A stretch of 64,000 bases of DNA from Brachionus manjavacas (GCA_019054805.1 JAHQIY010000004.1:2604001-2668000), one strand, 5' to 3'; shown: positions 23,476 to 35,009, numbered from the stretch's first letter. Notes: a model not told the origin generated them from the sequence alone. Numbers and translations are program-made.

Positions 23476-25619
23476 TTAAAAAAAAAAAGAAATGAATCGC
23501 GCAATTGACTATAAAAAATTCAAAAAAATTTTTTTTGTTAATTATAAAAATTCTAAAAAATTTTTTAACTTTATTCAGTCTAATTTTTTTTCTAAACATG
23601 CCCTTTAATTTATCACCTTGAAATAAAATGAATTGTTCAGATCCATCCGTTTACCATCATTTAATGTGGCCCTAAAATAAAGATATTTAATTTTGGCCAA
23701 TCTTTTTGATACTAATAATTTAGTAGTATTACCCTTTTAAAACTTGATCGACGAAGATGACTGAAGTTTTTGGAAAATAAAGAAATAAAATGATCGACCA
23801 AGTACGCGTTTTTGTATAATCAAAATAATTTTTTTCCTATTTATGTAATATTAGACTTTTACAATTTTAATATGCCTCTCGAATTTTATTAAATTTAACA
23901 AAAAAATCGAAGAAACTTGATTATAAGTCAGGCAAAAAAAACAAAAAAATTTCTCATGTGTACAAAAATAATCTCGATTTTTATTAAAATCACTATTCCA
24001 CAAGGACAATGGGAAAAAGTTTTGATAATTTGAATTTAAAATTTAGCATTAATGGTATTCGAAAAAAAAATTAAAAGAATATAAATATTTAAATGAATAA
24101 ATTTAATTTGACCATAAAATTATGTAAGTTAACTTTTTCTAAAACGAACAATAAAAATCATGACCAAAGAAAAATCTAAAATCTAGTACAAGTAGAATTA
24201 ATTAAAGGCTAGATTTGAATCTTGTATCATGTTGTGAACGTCAGCCAAAAAACGCCGAGAATTCTTGAATCTTTTATAATACGAAATTTATAATGAATAG
24301 AATTTTCTGAAATGTGATTCATTTTTAAAACAACAAAATAAACTAAAAATTATTTACGGCATCGAAATTTACAAATTTGTCTATTAACCTAGAGTGTTAA
24401 ATGTTTTTAACCTGTTTTTGTGTTTATTATTTAAATAATTCAAAATATAAAATATCATCAAAGTAATTTTATAGTCTTCCAACATTATGTAAACTCTAGA
24501 ATACAAGTTTATTTTTATTATTCCCTGAAAAAACTTCAAGCTTTACAACCATATAAAAAAGCTAATGCGTATTTTTGTGGTATTATTTTATTTTTATTTT
24601 TAGATAGAAAAAAAAACAAAACCAACTTTAAATGTGAATTTTTTTTTAACTTGAGGTAGAAATAATTTTACCAAAATCCTCTAAAAATTCTTACCTGAAT
24701 CTAAAAAACACTGTTTTTGATTAAATTATAACAAAACTGAATACGCATTTATTTAATTTAAATTCTTAAAAAAATTTTTTTCGGTTTAAAAATGAAATTT
24801 AAAAACAATCTGCACCTGAAAATTTTTGATTCTATTTCTAATCTTTTACGCTTTTATATAATATAAATGCATCATTTTTTAGAATTTTTTTCATTTTTTA
24901 TTAAAAATTTTAAAGCGAAAATTATTTAAACTAATATTCTTTTTAAATTTTTTGAGAGCTATTTTTTAAAAAAAACATTCTTAATATTTTCAAATAAAAA
25001 TAAAATCATATTTAAAAATCAAATTCTTTTAAATTAAAAATAAATTTTATGATTTTTTTAGATTTTAATTATTTGTATTTTTAAACTTATTTTATAAAAG
25101 CTTAAAAAATAAAATAATAAACTAGTCATTTAATCATTTTTAGATTTCACAGATGCTTTTTTTCTAAATACAGCTGGTTCTGTCACTGATTCAAATGTCC
25201 GACTTTTAAATTTTTTATTCTAAATTTATCATGCATGGAATTTAATAAAGCAGTCAAAAAAAATTTCACCTGTTAACTGTCTCTTATTTTTTAATTCCTA
25301 TCTCTTGATCTAGTTTTGAAAAAGACATGTGCACTCATTAAAAGGATATTTACAGAATCAAATTCTCCTATAATTTTTTTTGGTCAGAATTTTTAAGCAG
25401 GAATTTACTCGTAAATAAACTCAAAATCTAATTTCGCTTTCAGAATTTTTCATCATAATTACAATAAGTCTAATAAATAAAACCTATTTAAGTTTTTTTC
25501 GTTCTAACAAAAAAGTAAATTTTATTTAAAAAAATGGATTGAAAAGATTTTGGTTGATTACTTTTCGAAATGGAGCTTCCTGTTAGATGTTCTATCGGGT
25601 AAGCGTTTTTTAAGATAGT
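23476..25619. other. AT-rich DNA without recognised features
   Basis: Nothing supported on either strand. Confidence 0.4.
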
Positions 25620-25760
25620 TTTAATTTAAGCTGAGTAATATTCAAAGACTCAAATTGTATCTCTCCATTTGTTGCAAGATTTTGACTCACCCTTTTAGTG
25701 CGATGGGTTAGAGGTTTGAAAGCTAAACGGGTTAATAAGATTAATCCAATTGCCTCATTT
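25620..25760 (-). repeat. Possible SINE-like repeat, copy 2
   Basis: The minus strand carries AAGGGTGAGTCAAAATCTTGC and AGAGATACAATTTG. These resemble GAGGGTGAGAAAATCTTC and ATATCTCTGCAATACGGGG in the repeat at 47390-47530. Similarity is short and imperfect. Confidence 0.25.
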
Positions 25761-26158
25761 TTTGTCATTTATGTTCCAGAACCTTGATATCACACATTTC
25801 AGCCATAAAGCCAGGGTTTTATACTTTTTTTCGTTTAACTTTAAAAATTCGTTTTTAGAAATTTTAAAATTGATTCTATTCTTATTTCATTCTCCAACAA
25901 AATTTAAAATTTTAATTATTTTTTGATAATTTTATTGATCGAATATAATTTAAAGTAAAATTGGGTGAAGCCTAATTGAATTATTAGTAAAACCCTTTTT
26001 GACTCGAGTGAAATAAGGTATAAAAACTTAAAAAGTTGTCGATCCTTTAACACATTACGGCCAATTGAAAATCTGAATATAATTTTTGAGCATTAAAACA
26101 AAATTTTATCAATTTTCTTATTAAAACTTGCTGCTGTGAGTTTATCGGAAAGCTTTTT

Positions 26159-26204
26159 TGAAACAAGCTTAATTTTATTTTTCAAACATTGTTCTCTGTG
26201 AACA
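26159..26204 (+). repeat. Truncated 5' LTR of the gypsy element
   Basis: GAAACAAGCTTAATTTTATT through TTCTCTGTGAACA is identical to the last 46 bp of the 3' LTR (29952-29997). Sequence upstream of 26159 does not match the LTR, so all but the 3' 46 bp is missing. The TGGCGACGAGG downstream at 26212 is in the place of the tRNA primer-binding site. Confidence 0.8.
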
Positions 26205-26236
26205 TAAAATCTGGCGACGAGGAAGGCTACTAAAGA

Positions 26237-29183
26237 ATGAGTGGCTTAAATAGTTTTTTTCAAATGTTTGATTGTGATCTGGAGGATACTGCTGTGGGTC
26301 CTAAGTGGAACGAATGGGTGAAAGGCCTCGACAACTATTTGAAGTGGGTAAATGTTGCAGATGATGAGCGTAAAAAGGCTGCTTTGCTTCACCATGCTGG
26401 GGTGGAAGTTATGAGGATCTATGAAGCTCTTGAGAAGAATCCGAAAGAGAAAGAAGATGACCCAGATGTCGTTGATAGTTTTGAGCAAATGAAGAAGAAG
26501 CTAAGTGATCATTTTAACCCAAGAAAAAATCAGTTCTACGAAAAGCATGCTTTCAGACAGGCAAGACAAGAAGAAGGAGAGTCGATAGCCTCTTATGCGA
26601 CAAGACTTAGAAATCTTGCTAAGTACTGCGACTTTCATGACGTTGATCGTGAAATAATAGGCCAGATAGTTGAAGGAAGTAATTGCAAGGACGTGATAAG
26701 CAAAATATTACGGTCAAGTAATGATTTGAAATTAGAGGAGCTTTTAGATTGGGGTCGTACAAGAGAAGTAGCGAATCACCAAATTAAAGACATCACTAAA
26801 GGAGCAGAAAACTATCAAGTGGTAAATAGAGTGAGTAGTAGTACCGGTAAAGTTGAAGCTGGCTATGCTCACCAGGCTAGAAAGTGTTACAAATGTGGAA
26901 TGAGGTACCCGCACGATGAAGATTGTCCAGCAAAGAACAAAAAATGTAATAGATGTGGTAAAAGTGGACACTTTGAAAAGCGTTGTAGAGATGCAATTGA
27001 AACAGCTAGGTCTCAAAATAACTCAGTTAACAACGTGAACAGCATTATAGATAATAGTAACGACGAGTACTTGTTTTCGATTGGAATCGGTCGTGGCTTA
27101 CCCCGTACTGTAATTAATGTTGATTGTGTACAAATAAGCTTAATTGTAGATACTGGTTCTACCATGAACATAATTGATGAGATTTGTTTTGAAAAGCTGA
27201 AAAGAATGAAAACACTTAGATCATGTAATAAAAAAGTCTTTCCATACAAATCTGAGGTTCCCTTGCCAATTTTAGGCGAGTTTGAAGCTTTGGAATCATA
27301 CGAACCTGGAAAGACAAAAAGGGTATTTGCAGTGGTTGAGAAGTCAGCTGAGTGTCTAATTGGTTATGGAACAGCGGTTGAACTTGGACTGGTAAAATTT
27401 GTTAATCAAATTACCGACGATAACCAGCCTCAGTCTAAGTATCCAAATTTGTTTAGTCCGAAAATTGGTAAGCTGAAAAATTATCAACTTAAGTTCCATG
27501 TGGATGAGAGTGTTAAGCCTACTAAGCAATACCATAGTATACCTTTCCATCTCCGGGAGCAGGTCAAGGAGGAACTAGAGTCTTTGTTGGAGCAAGGTGT
27601 AATTGAGCGCGCCGAAGGCCCGACAAGCTGGATTTCTCCCATTCACGTTGTTCCAAAGAAGCAAAAAGGTAAAATACGCAAAGTAGTAAATGCTAAGCAG
27701 GTAAACAAAGCCATAAAAAGAGAGCGCCACATTTGCCCGACCATTGATGATTGGGTCAATCTTATGAATGGCTCATCTTGGTTTTCTAAATTGGACTTTA
27801 ATAGTGGGTATCGGCAAATTGAACTGCATCCTGAAAGTAGGCACATGACAACGTTCAGCACTCATTTAGGTCTCTTTAGGGATGCAAGATTGAATTTTGG
27901 CTACTGCTCTGCTGCTGAATTGTACTCGCTGGTTTGGAAGGTATCACTAATGTCAGTGATGATATCATTATTTTTGGCAGAACTAAAGAGGAACATGACG
28001 AGAGGCTCCGTCGCGTTCTAGAGAAGCTTGATGCAAGTGGTCTCACTGCAAATGCAGAAAAGTGTGAGTTTGGTCGACGTTTGATTGAATTTTTCGGTTT
28101 AATCTTTGGCGAAAACGGTATGTCTCCTAGTCCAGAACGAGTTAAGGCGCTAAAGAGCCTGAAAGCACCAAGAAACACCAAAGAGCTTTCAAGTTTGCTT
28201 GGTTTAGCTACATATTCAGCACGATTCATATCTAATTTTAGTACCTTAGTCGACCCACTTAGAGAGTTAGCTCGTAAAAGTGATGGGAATAAACTATGTT
28301 GGACAGAATATCATGATGACGTTTTGGAAAAACTTAAAACTTCTCTTTCAACAAATGCAATTGCGAACTTCAATCCACAATGGGATACAGAAGTAATATG
28401 TGATGCGAGTCCAGTTGGAGTGGCTGCAGTGTTGTGTCAGGTAGACCCCGTTCAATCCAAAAAACAGGAGAGTTGTGGCCTATGCGAGTAGAACCCTAAA
28501 TGAGATTGAACGAAAGTATGCCCAGGTAGAGAAAGAAGCGTTATCTTGCGTCTTTGGGTGCGAAAGGTTTTATATTTATCTCTTTGGAAAGCCTTTCAAG
28601 TTGGTCACTGACAATCTTGCAATACAGTTTATTTATAATGGAAGTAGAGGTAGATCACAGGCAAGAATAGAACGCTGGGGTCTTAGACTGTCCTCGTTTG
28701 GCTTTGAGGTCGTTCATCGTCCTGGAAGGTCAAACATAGCGGATATACTCTCCAGGCATCCAGATCCCGAAGATGTCTCACCTGATGGTTGGCTCACAGA
28801 TGAGTTTGTCAGCTTTGTAGCTGAGAATGCTATCCCTAAAATGATGACACGAGAACAAATTTTAAGTTAAACATTGAAAGACCCGTTATTGAGCTTTGTG
28901 AAGTCGTGTTTAAGCAAAAGGTTTCTAAATCGAGAAGAGAAAGCAAAGTTAGGTGTCTTTTACAATTTAAGGGATGAGCTTGCTGTAACAAGCGAAGGCC
29001 TGTTATTACGAGATCGTAGAATTGTGTTGCCTCACTCGCTGCACAAGGTTGCAGTTGAGATTGCGCATGAAGGGCACTTTTTAACGAACTAAAATCAAAT
29101 GAAATTGTCGAAAAACGATTTGGACCAAAGGTTTCACAAGAAATAAAGTTCAAGCTTGGTGATTGTGTTTTGTAAAACAGCAA
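26237..29183 (+). pseudogene. Ty3/gypsy retrotransposon gag-pol, disrupted
   Basis: Polyprotein of an LTR retrotransposon from the ATG at 26237. Gag core comes first, then two zinc knuckles (CYKCGMRYPHDEDC, CNRCGKSGHFEKRC, about residues 215-255). The aspartic protease has LIVDTGSTMNII (about 305-315). RT runs from about 430, with LDFNSGYRQIEL and an SDD active site (VSDDIIIFG). RNase H follows (VICDASPVGVAAVL, YLFGKPFKLVTDN). The integrase H2C2 finger begins (LPHSLHKVAVEIAHEGH) and then breaks. The reading frame shifts with a small deletion near 27920 and in an A-run near 28460. The DDE integrase core is absent, deleted near 29090. Only integrase C-terminal sequence resumes (FKLGDCVL-like). 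Non-functional copy of the K02A2.6/Mag-type lineage. Confidence 0.9.
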
Positions 29184-29228
29184 AAGATCAACAAGCTAAC
29201 TTCCAAGTATGAGTAGATTCCGTATAAA

Positions 29229-29663
29229 GTGGTAGAAATTAAGGGGGCTATGATAACTGCAAAGAATGATGTCAAAGAAGTTACGAGAAATTATTCTTTT
29301 TTTAAAAAAGTAGTCGTAGGAAACAATGGTTTTGAGTCCCAAATTGTTAAATCTGAGATTTGCGAAGATTTGCCTCCTTTAGCTTTAATTGAAGAATCGG
29401 ATATGATATACGATAAGTTTACGGTGGGAGATTTAGAGGAAGCTAAGTCTAATGTTACTCTAGATGATGGTGCCGTAAACGATGGGACGCTTGGTGACAA
29501 GTTTCATTCGTTAGCGGAGGGAGATGTGAATAAATCGGACAGCAAATCAGGTAACCAATTAATTGATGATACCATGGTAACAACTGATGGTAGAGCAAAT
29601 TTGCAAAGAAGATGTAAAAAGCAGACAAGTTACAGCGAAGCAAGACAGTACGTGAAAAAATAA
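29229..29663 (+). pseudogene. Gypsy pol C-terminal tail
   Basis: An open 144-codon stretch continues the integrase C-terminus (YKVVEIKGAMITAKNDVKEV, then TRNYSFFKKV). It runs into an acidic tail (ICEDLPPLALIEESD) ending in QRRCKKQTSYSEARQYVKK-stop. It is separated from the integrase remnant by in-frame stops near 29170-29225. The tail is followed by the polypurine tract AAGAAGGGGTGGA. Confidence 0.7.
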
Positions 29664-29766
29664 ATTTTATTATTTGTTATCATTTAAGCTTTAAACTTTT
29701 TTTGGTTAATCGATATGTCTATTATAATTTTATTTAGTTTTTCAATATTTATTGCAGAAATTAAAT

Positions 29767-29779
29767 AAGAAGGGGTGGA
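29767..29779 (+). other. Polypurine tract of the gypsy element
   Basis: AAGAAGGGGTGGA immediately precedes the TG start of the 3' LTR, the expected site for plus-strand priming. Confidence 0.7.
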
Positions 29780-29997
29780 TGTTGTGTCTTAGCAAGTCAG
29801 CTGACGCTCATGCGTTCTTTGCGTGCGTGCTAATTCATGTTGTTAGAAGTCTTGTGAAAAGTTCTAACAACTTTCAAGGATTAGTTCTAGTTTATATTTA
29901 AAACAATTTAGTTCTTAATCTTGGAGATGTTTTTTTAATAAAAATTATTTAGGAAACAAGCTTAATTTTATTTTTCAAACATTGTTCTCTGTGAACA
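29780..29997 (+). repeat. 3' LTR of the gypsy element (218 bp)
   Basis: Starts TGTTGTGTCTTAGC right after the polypurine tract and ends TCTCTGTGAACA (TG...CA termini). Its last 46 bp recur at 26159-26204. Confidence 0.82.
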
Positions 29998-30190
29998 AAA
30001 ACGTCATGTCAACCACGCAACCTTCGCTTGAACGAACGTTTCTCTTTCCAAACAAGAAAAGCAAACAAGGCTGCTTATCGCAACAGATTTTTACAGAAGT
30101 TCCTTCGTAAAACTTCGCAACGATTCCAACAGCCAAAACGCGAGAGCTAGTCTCTATCTTGTTTAATCATATAACTAGTTTATAATTTAT
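29998..30190 (+). other. Coding-like scrap of unknown origin
   Basis: Sequence after the LTR is GC-richer and reads NERFSFQTRKANKAAYRNRF then LQKFLRKTSQRFQQPKRES-stop. Arg/Lys/Gln-rich, about 45 codons, no family recognised. It could be an ORF1 fragment of the LINE that follows or part of a gene interrupted by the gypsy insertion. Confidence 0.25.
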
Positions 30191-30695
30191 AATTTTTGCT
30201 TTCTTCCATAAGTCCAAAAACGCCATCTCAATATTATAAATATTTATTTATTAAGAATGATGTATTGTTTCTTGATTCTGTTTTTGATTTTCTACAATAG
30301 ACGTATATTGCCGTACGTCTAACAATATTTTAATCATTTGCTTTTGTAAAGATTGTTAGAAAAAAATTGACATTAATTTAAAATCCAAAAATACTTTGAG
30401 AATGGACTTCACTAAAACCTAGTTGACAACTTAAAGAAAATCTTAAGATTAATCTGATTTCTAATGATGGTATATCTGATTCAATTTGGTTATGTCTTTG
30501 CAATTTAAAATTAAAACATTACAGAACTCTCCTAAATGAGCTAATTCAAAATAAAAGATATTCATGAATTTTGGTCCGAATTATCTTGCTTTCTAACTTT
30601 CATCCCTTTTTCTATTTTCGAACTAATGTTCCTTTTTTATTTTTGTAATTTTATTTCTAGATAATAATTTTTCATTTTTTAAAAAAACACAAAAT

Positions 30696-30730
30696 CTCTC
30701 TTATGAGAAGTCATAGATCTCATAAGAGAG
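30696..30730. repeat. Perfect 12-bp hairpin
   Basis: CTCTCTTATGAG and CTCATAAGAGAG are exact inverted complements separated by 11 nt. Confidence 0.85.
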
Positions 30731-30763
30731 GTCATACCGCTCTTACAAACGATATTACGTAGG

Positions 30764-30800
30764 TTAAGACATGTGGGACATTTTCACCCACATGTCTTAA
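30764..30800. repeat. Perfect 14-bp hairpin at the LINE 5' boundary
   Basis: TTAAGACATGTGGG and CCCACATGTCTTAA are exact inverted complements around a 9-nt loop. The right arm runs into the LINE RT reading frame (HPHVLKECA). Confidence 0.85.
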
Positions 30801-31735
30801 AAGAATGTGCTTTAAGCTTAGCTCTGCCACTATCGTTAATATTTCAAAAATCAATGAATTCTGGTGAGCCACCTTGCCTTTGGAAAGTGGCTAACATTAC
30901 GCAAATCTTTAAAAGCGGAAGCAAAATGCAAGCTGAAAATTACAGACCTGTAGCATTGACATCAGTTGTCTGCAAAGTTATGGAGAAGTTAGTAAAAGAC
31001 AAGATTTTTTCTTACCTGCAATCGAACGAGCTCATATGCGAAGATCAGCATGGATTTGTGGAGAGAAAATGTTGCACAACGAACCTATTAGAAACAATCG
31101 ACTTTATAACGGATGTATTGAGCCATAACTTGCTCATAATAATTATTTTCCTTGACTTTGCTAATGCGTTCGACAAGGTCCCGCACAAGAGACTTCTGCG
31201 GAAACTGGAGTCTTACGGTTTCGAAGAAAGCCATTAAATGGACCGATAACTTTCTAACGGGAAGAAAACAAAGAGTTGTATTGGGGAGCGCAGCATCAGA
31301 GTGGTCAGAAGTAGTAAGTGGTGTACCACAGGGCTCAGTTCTTGGACCACTCCTCTTTGTATTATTCATTAATGACATGCCAGAAGGAATAAAGAATCAA
31401 TGCAAAATGTACGCCGATGACACAAAAGTCATTTCAAAAATTGCAGACACTGACGCAATTGCATCCATTCAATGTGATCTCGACAGACTGTCAAAATGGA
31501 CGGAATTGTGGTGCACAAAATTCAATGCCAAAAAATGCAAATACATGGTCTTAAACGATAAAAAACAATACATGCCCATTAATTTTAGCATGCTGGACAC
31601 ATCAAACCCACATTCTGGAGCGAACAGAATAAGAGAGGGACCTAGGAATCATCATATCATCAGACCTAAAATGGAAAAATCAAGTCATGAAAGCAGCCAG
31701 CAAAGCTAACTCCGTATTCTCCAAATAGTCTTTAA
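30775..31735 (+). pseudogene. CR1/jockey-type LINE reverse transcriptase, 5'-truncated and frameshifted
   Basis: Begins at HPHVLKECALSLALPL (RT fingers), then ITQIFKSGSKMQAENYRPVA, LDFANAFDKVPHKRLL (first catalytic Asp), GVPQGSVLGPLLFVLFINDM and MYADDTKVI (YADD box). A frameshift lies between 31200 and 31240, after YGFEESH. Another lies near 31610-31640, after which DLGIII-like and MKAASKANSVFSK are read in other frames before a stop at about 31725. The endonuclease and C-terminal domains are missing. It abuts the 3' side of the DUF4139 gene. Confidence 0.85.
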
Positions 31736-31914
31736 AGATACTTTAAAATTTAGTTGACGGGTTAGTTACAAAGAAAATAATTATTTCAATTTCAGAATCT
31801 TATTTTTATTAAAATAAAAAATCTTTCTATTATCTCGAATAATCTATCAAATTTAATTGTAACAATAATGCTTTTTTATATTCTAATTCTTGTCAATTAA
31901 TGAAATAAAAGATC

Positions 31915-33129
31915 TTAATGTTTATAAAAAAATTTGACACCAAATTTGACTGATGCCTGTTCTTTTGAGTCCAATTTGCCTTCAGTTTTGACATAGTCAT
32001 TTTCAATTTTAGCATTGTCTGAAACAATTTGAAGTTCGAATCTGTCTCCAAAATTTTCACTAAATTCATAGAAAACTTTTCTTTGCTTTCGGTTCTTGAT
32101 CGTGACACTAACTTCATACTGACTGGTGTCTTTATTGTGGACAATGGTTTTGACTTCTCTTTCATACGAAATCTCTGGATCTGAGCCTACGTTCAAGTCT
32201 ACAAATTCGTCAGCGCTCAAATCACCAATCATAGATTGTCCAACTACTCTTCCATCTTCGCGAACTGTGACTGTACCAGCTGGCAAAAACTCACTACTCT
32301 TTATCTTATACACTCTTTCTGATTGACCTTTGCTATTTTTATTATTAAAATAGCTTCTCATCAATGCAACTTTTTTCATCTCAATGGTTGGTGCCGCAAA
32401 CGGTAAGCTAAAGGTACTTCTCGGAGCTAATGAATACGCGTTTTTGATCGAGTACATGTATAAGCCAGCCACTTCACCTTCTGACTCAACAGCAACATCA
32501 TAGTTGTACGCACGAGAGCTTTTTTTACAAAGCATCATAGCCTCAGCTCGAAAATGTCGCGGTTGTTGAATTGAAACATCACCACCGAACAACTCGGTCT
32601 TGTCAATCGAGTACTCTTTCATGGTGTCATTTCTTATGTCCGCCCAGCCCTGAAACGCATTGTTGTCGCCTTCTACATTAAATGAATACCTTGGCTTCCA
32701 ACTAATGCCAGACATCAAATAGCTGAGCACTCCTGGACCCTCTTTGTCAAAAATAAAAGTTACCTCTGTACCTGTTTCCTCTGGTATTTCTGAATATTCA
32801 ATCTGGCTTCTATCGACATTGTAGAATCGATTTGTGTTCAAATCTTGTACTAATGAATCCCTAGATCGTATCATTTTAACTTTTCTTAATTCTTTGTTTT
32901 TGAATGCGTGAATTTCTTTTCCTTCAACATTATTTTCTCTCAGAACAGATTCCATTGATTTTAAGTCCACTCCCTCTAGGTTCAAACTGCCTTCAATTAT
33001 GTTGTGGTAAAGATCCTGTGGGATGTAAATCTGATGAGGCGATTTGGCATCGATATCTTGCCTAATTTCGGTAAAAGATGGGTAAATGCGAATCATTGTG
33101 TTCGAAGGTTTAGCTTCCGACTCGGTCAT
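31915..33129 (-). CDS. DUF4139 domain protein, intronless
   Basis: A single uninterrupted 404-codon frame. I chose the ATG at 33129 (MTESEAKPSNTMIRIYPSF); the frame extends five codons further to a TTG, with an in-frame TGA just above that. Early residues (MIRIYPSFTEI, then QIYIPQDLYHNIIEGSL) match the N-terminal part of the DUF4139 / mucoidy-inhibitor-A-like family. The central SYLMSGISWKPRYSFNVEGD is its usual W.P.Y strand. The C-terminal half is beta-rich with VEVTIKN-like repeats (YEVSVTIKNRKQRKVFYEF). No signal peptide, membrane segment or coiled coil is obvious, so it is probably cytosolic. The biochemical role of the family is not established. The lack of introns, unlike the neighbouring genes, could reflect small-intron loss, retroposition or old bacterial transfer; the sequence does not decide. 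No AATAAA is seen close after the stop. Confidence 0.85.
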   Translation of the reverse strand: MTESEAKPSNTMIRIYPSFTEIRQDIDAKSPHQIYIPQDLYHNIIEGSLNLEGVDLKSMESVLRENNVEGKEIHAFKNKELRKVKMIRSRDSLVQDLNTNRFYNVDRSQIEYSEIPEETGTEVTFIFDKEGPGVLSYLMSGISWKPRYSFNVEGDNNAFQGWADIRNDTMKEYSIDKTELFGGDVSIQQPRHFRAEAMMLCKKSSRAYNYDVAVESEGEVAGLYMYSIKNAYSLAPRSTFSLPFAAPTIEMKKVALMRSYFNNKNSKGQSERVYKIKSSEFLPAGTVTVREDGRVVGQSMIGDLSADEFVDLNVGSDPEISYEREVKTIVHNKDTSQYEVSVTIKNRKQRKVFYEFSENFGDRFELQIVSDNAKIENDYVKTEGKLDSKEQASVKFGVKFFYKH

Positions 33130-33873
33130 TTTGCTTGGGCTCAATATTCAAAAATATAATTTTCTAAATTTAAAAAATTAAATTAATTGAAAGCCATTTT
33201 ATAAACAAAATTAGTAACACAATTTTATTTCGAAATTACCTGTTTTTCATAAATAAAAGATAATTTTAGTTTAAAAAAAAATTTAAAAATAAAAAAAATC
33301 AAAAGAATTTAAAAATAGAAAATTATGACTAAATTTAGACAATTTGGTCTTATTTGTTTAGGATTAATTACATTATTTAAATGTTTTCTTACATTTAACA
33401 TAGTTTATTATGATATTTTTTGAATTTACCATAATTTATTTGGCATTTTGTCTAATGGGTGAATTTTGTTTTGAAGTTTTTTGTTAAATTTTTTGAATAT
33501 TTTCTTTCAGAAAAAAATATTTTTTTCATCTAAAGTTAAATTGAATTTAATTTAATTAAAATTGGAATGTTTTGAAAATTTTTTATTTTTTTTTACTCTT
33601 TATATATGAGTTTTAATTGTCGTTAATAGCAATTGCAGAGGCACTTTCTCTAATATTGCATAATTTTACCTTGAGATAAAATTTAGTTTAGAAAAAGTTA
33701 AGGAGTAAGTAATTTTGTTTCGAATTTCAATTAAAAAACTCGTACATTGATTTATAATATTTTACTTAGTAATCGTCAACATTAAAAATTCTTGAATTCA
33801 ATCATAATAAATCATTAAGCTTAAAAGAATGATTAATGACATACAAATTATAATTTTTCGTTTAAGGCAAATA
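33130..33873. other. AT-rich 5' flank of the DUF4139 gene
   Basis: No exon or element seen. It would contain the promoter of the minus-strand gene, but no motif can be called. Confidence 0.35.
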
Positions 33874-34866
33874 CAGTCAATCCTCGATATAACGAGCAAG
33901 TTGGGCGAAAATTTCGTTGCTCGTTATATCGAAATTGCATTGAAAAAGATGGGCAAAAAAATTTTATTTTTCAAAATGTTTATTGGTAAAAAAAAAAAAA
34001 AAAAGAAGAAAATACAAAATTATTGTTTTTTTACAAAATCTTTAATAGATGTTTGTTTGGTATTACATTTTTCAATCACAACATTTTCAATATTAAACAA
34101 AAAATCAACTATTTTTGAGAAATCTTGGTTTTTATTCAAAAAAAAATCTTTTAAATCATTAATTTTATCGATAGCTTCTTTTGAGCTTATAACAGGTTTT
34201 TTAGGTTTTTCGATTTCTTCGACATCAGAATCACTGTCATCATTTTGTGCTGTATTGTTAACTGAACTGATGATCTCAACATCTGATAATAAGCCGCGTG
34301 CAGGAAAATTTGAGTCGATTGAAACATAAGCATATTTGTCAAGTTTAACTTTTTTTCAAACGAAGATATATCATTAAATTCGTCGTTTTCTTCACATCCA
34401 CTCAATTAATCACCAAATAAAAAATCGCCCTTGAAACCAGCTTTTCGAAAACATTTTTGGATTGTTAATGCCGAAACACCATCCCATGCACGTTTGATTT
34501 TATAAATTGCCGAGAGAATATCTATTTTGGGCATTTCTGAAACATACTCGATTGCATTTAGTTTTTCTCTCGCAATATCTGTGCGATACTTGACTTTGAA
34601 CGACTGAATAACCCCCTGGTCCAATGGCTGTAAAACCGATGTACAGTTCGATGTTCAAGCTCGTTATAGGCAGTTTTTATTCTTAAGAAAATGATTAAGC
34701 GGTATTTTATTATAAGCTCGTTATATCAAGTTTTCGTTATATCGAAACTCGTTATATCGAATTAATTTTTATATCTTTTTCTATAGCTCGTAATCGGTTC
34801 TAGCCAAGTTGCTCGTTATAAAGGGTTTCTCGTTATATAGGGTCTCGTTATACGGAGGATTGACTG
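33874..34866. mobile_element. Tigger/pogo-type DNA transposon, internally deleted (993 bp)
   Basis: Terminal inverted repeats CAGTCAATCCTCGATATAAC (left) and its complement ending GGAGGATTGACTG (right), flanked by TA on both sides (33872-33873, 34867-34868). Repeated TCGTTATATCGA motifs lie next to both ends. The interior retains only the end of the transposase on the minus strand. A full Tigger is about twice this size. Confidence 0.9.
34187..34624 (-). pseudogene. Tigger transposase C-terminal remnant
   Basis: MDQGVIQSFKVKYR, LSAIYKIKRAWDGVSALTIQ and KCFRKAGFKGDF form the end of the DDE_1 (CENP-B/jerky/Tigger) transposase domain. A TAA after FLFGD (34406-34408) is followed by a further open acidic stretch down to 34187. 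The helix-turn-helix, CENP-B box and most of the DDE core are gone, so it cannot encode an active transposase. Confidence 0.82.
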
Positions 34867-34868
34867 TA

Positions 34869-35009
34869 GGAGTAGCAGTATTAGTAGTAATAAGAACTGC
34901 AGTATAGCCTATACTAACACCTAAAAAATAAATCATACACTAACACCTAAAAAATTTTATATACAGTTATCTCTTATTAATTTGAAAATTTTTGGATCCA
35001 AAAATAATA
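34869..35009. other. Junction sequence between Tigger and LINE
   Basis: Contains GTAGGAGTAGCAGTATTAGTAGTAA, resembling the TAG-repeat LINE tails at 53950 and 59729, and a duplicated CACTAACACCTAAAAAA word. No gene. Confidence 0.35.

Noticed and set aside
26246-27861. Multiple minus-strand open frames under the gypsy element.
   Set aside because: Antisense shadows of gag-pol.
33829-34329. 166-codon plus-strand frame across the Tigger left end.
   Set aside because: It includes the TIR and a poly-lysine run from A-rich DNA and is antisense to transposase sequence.
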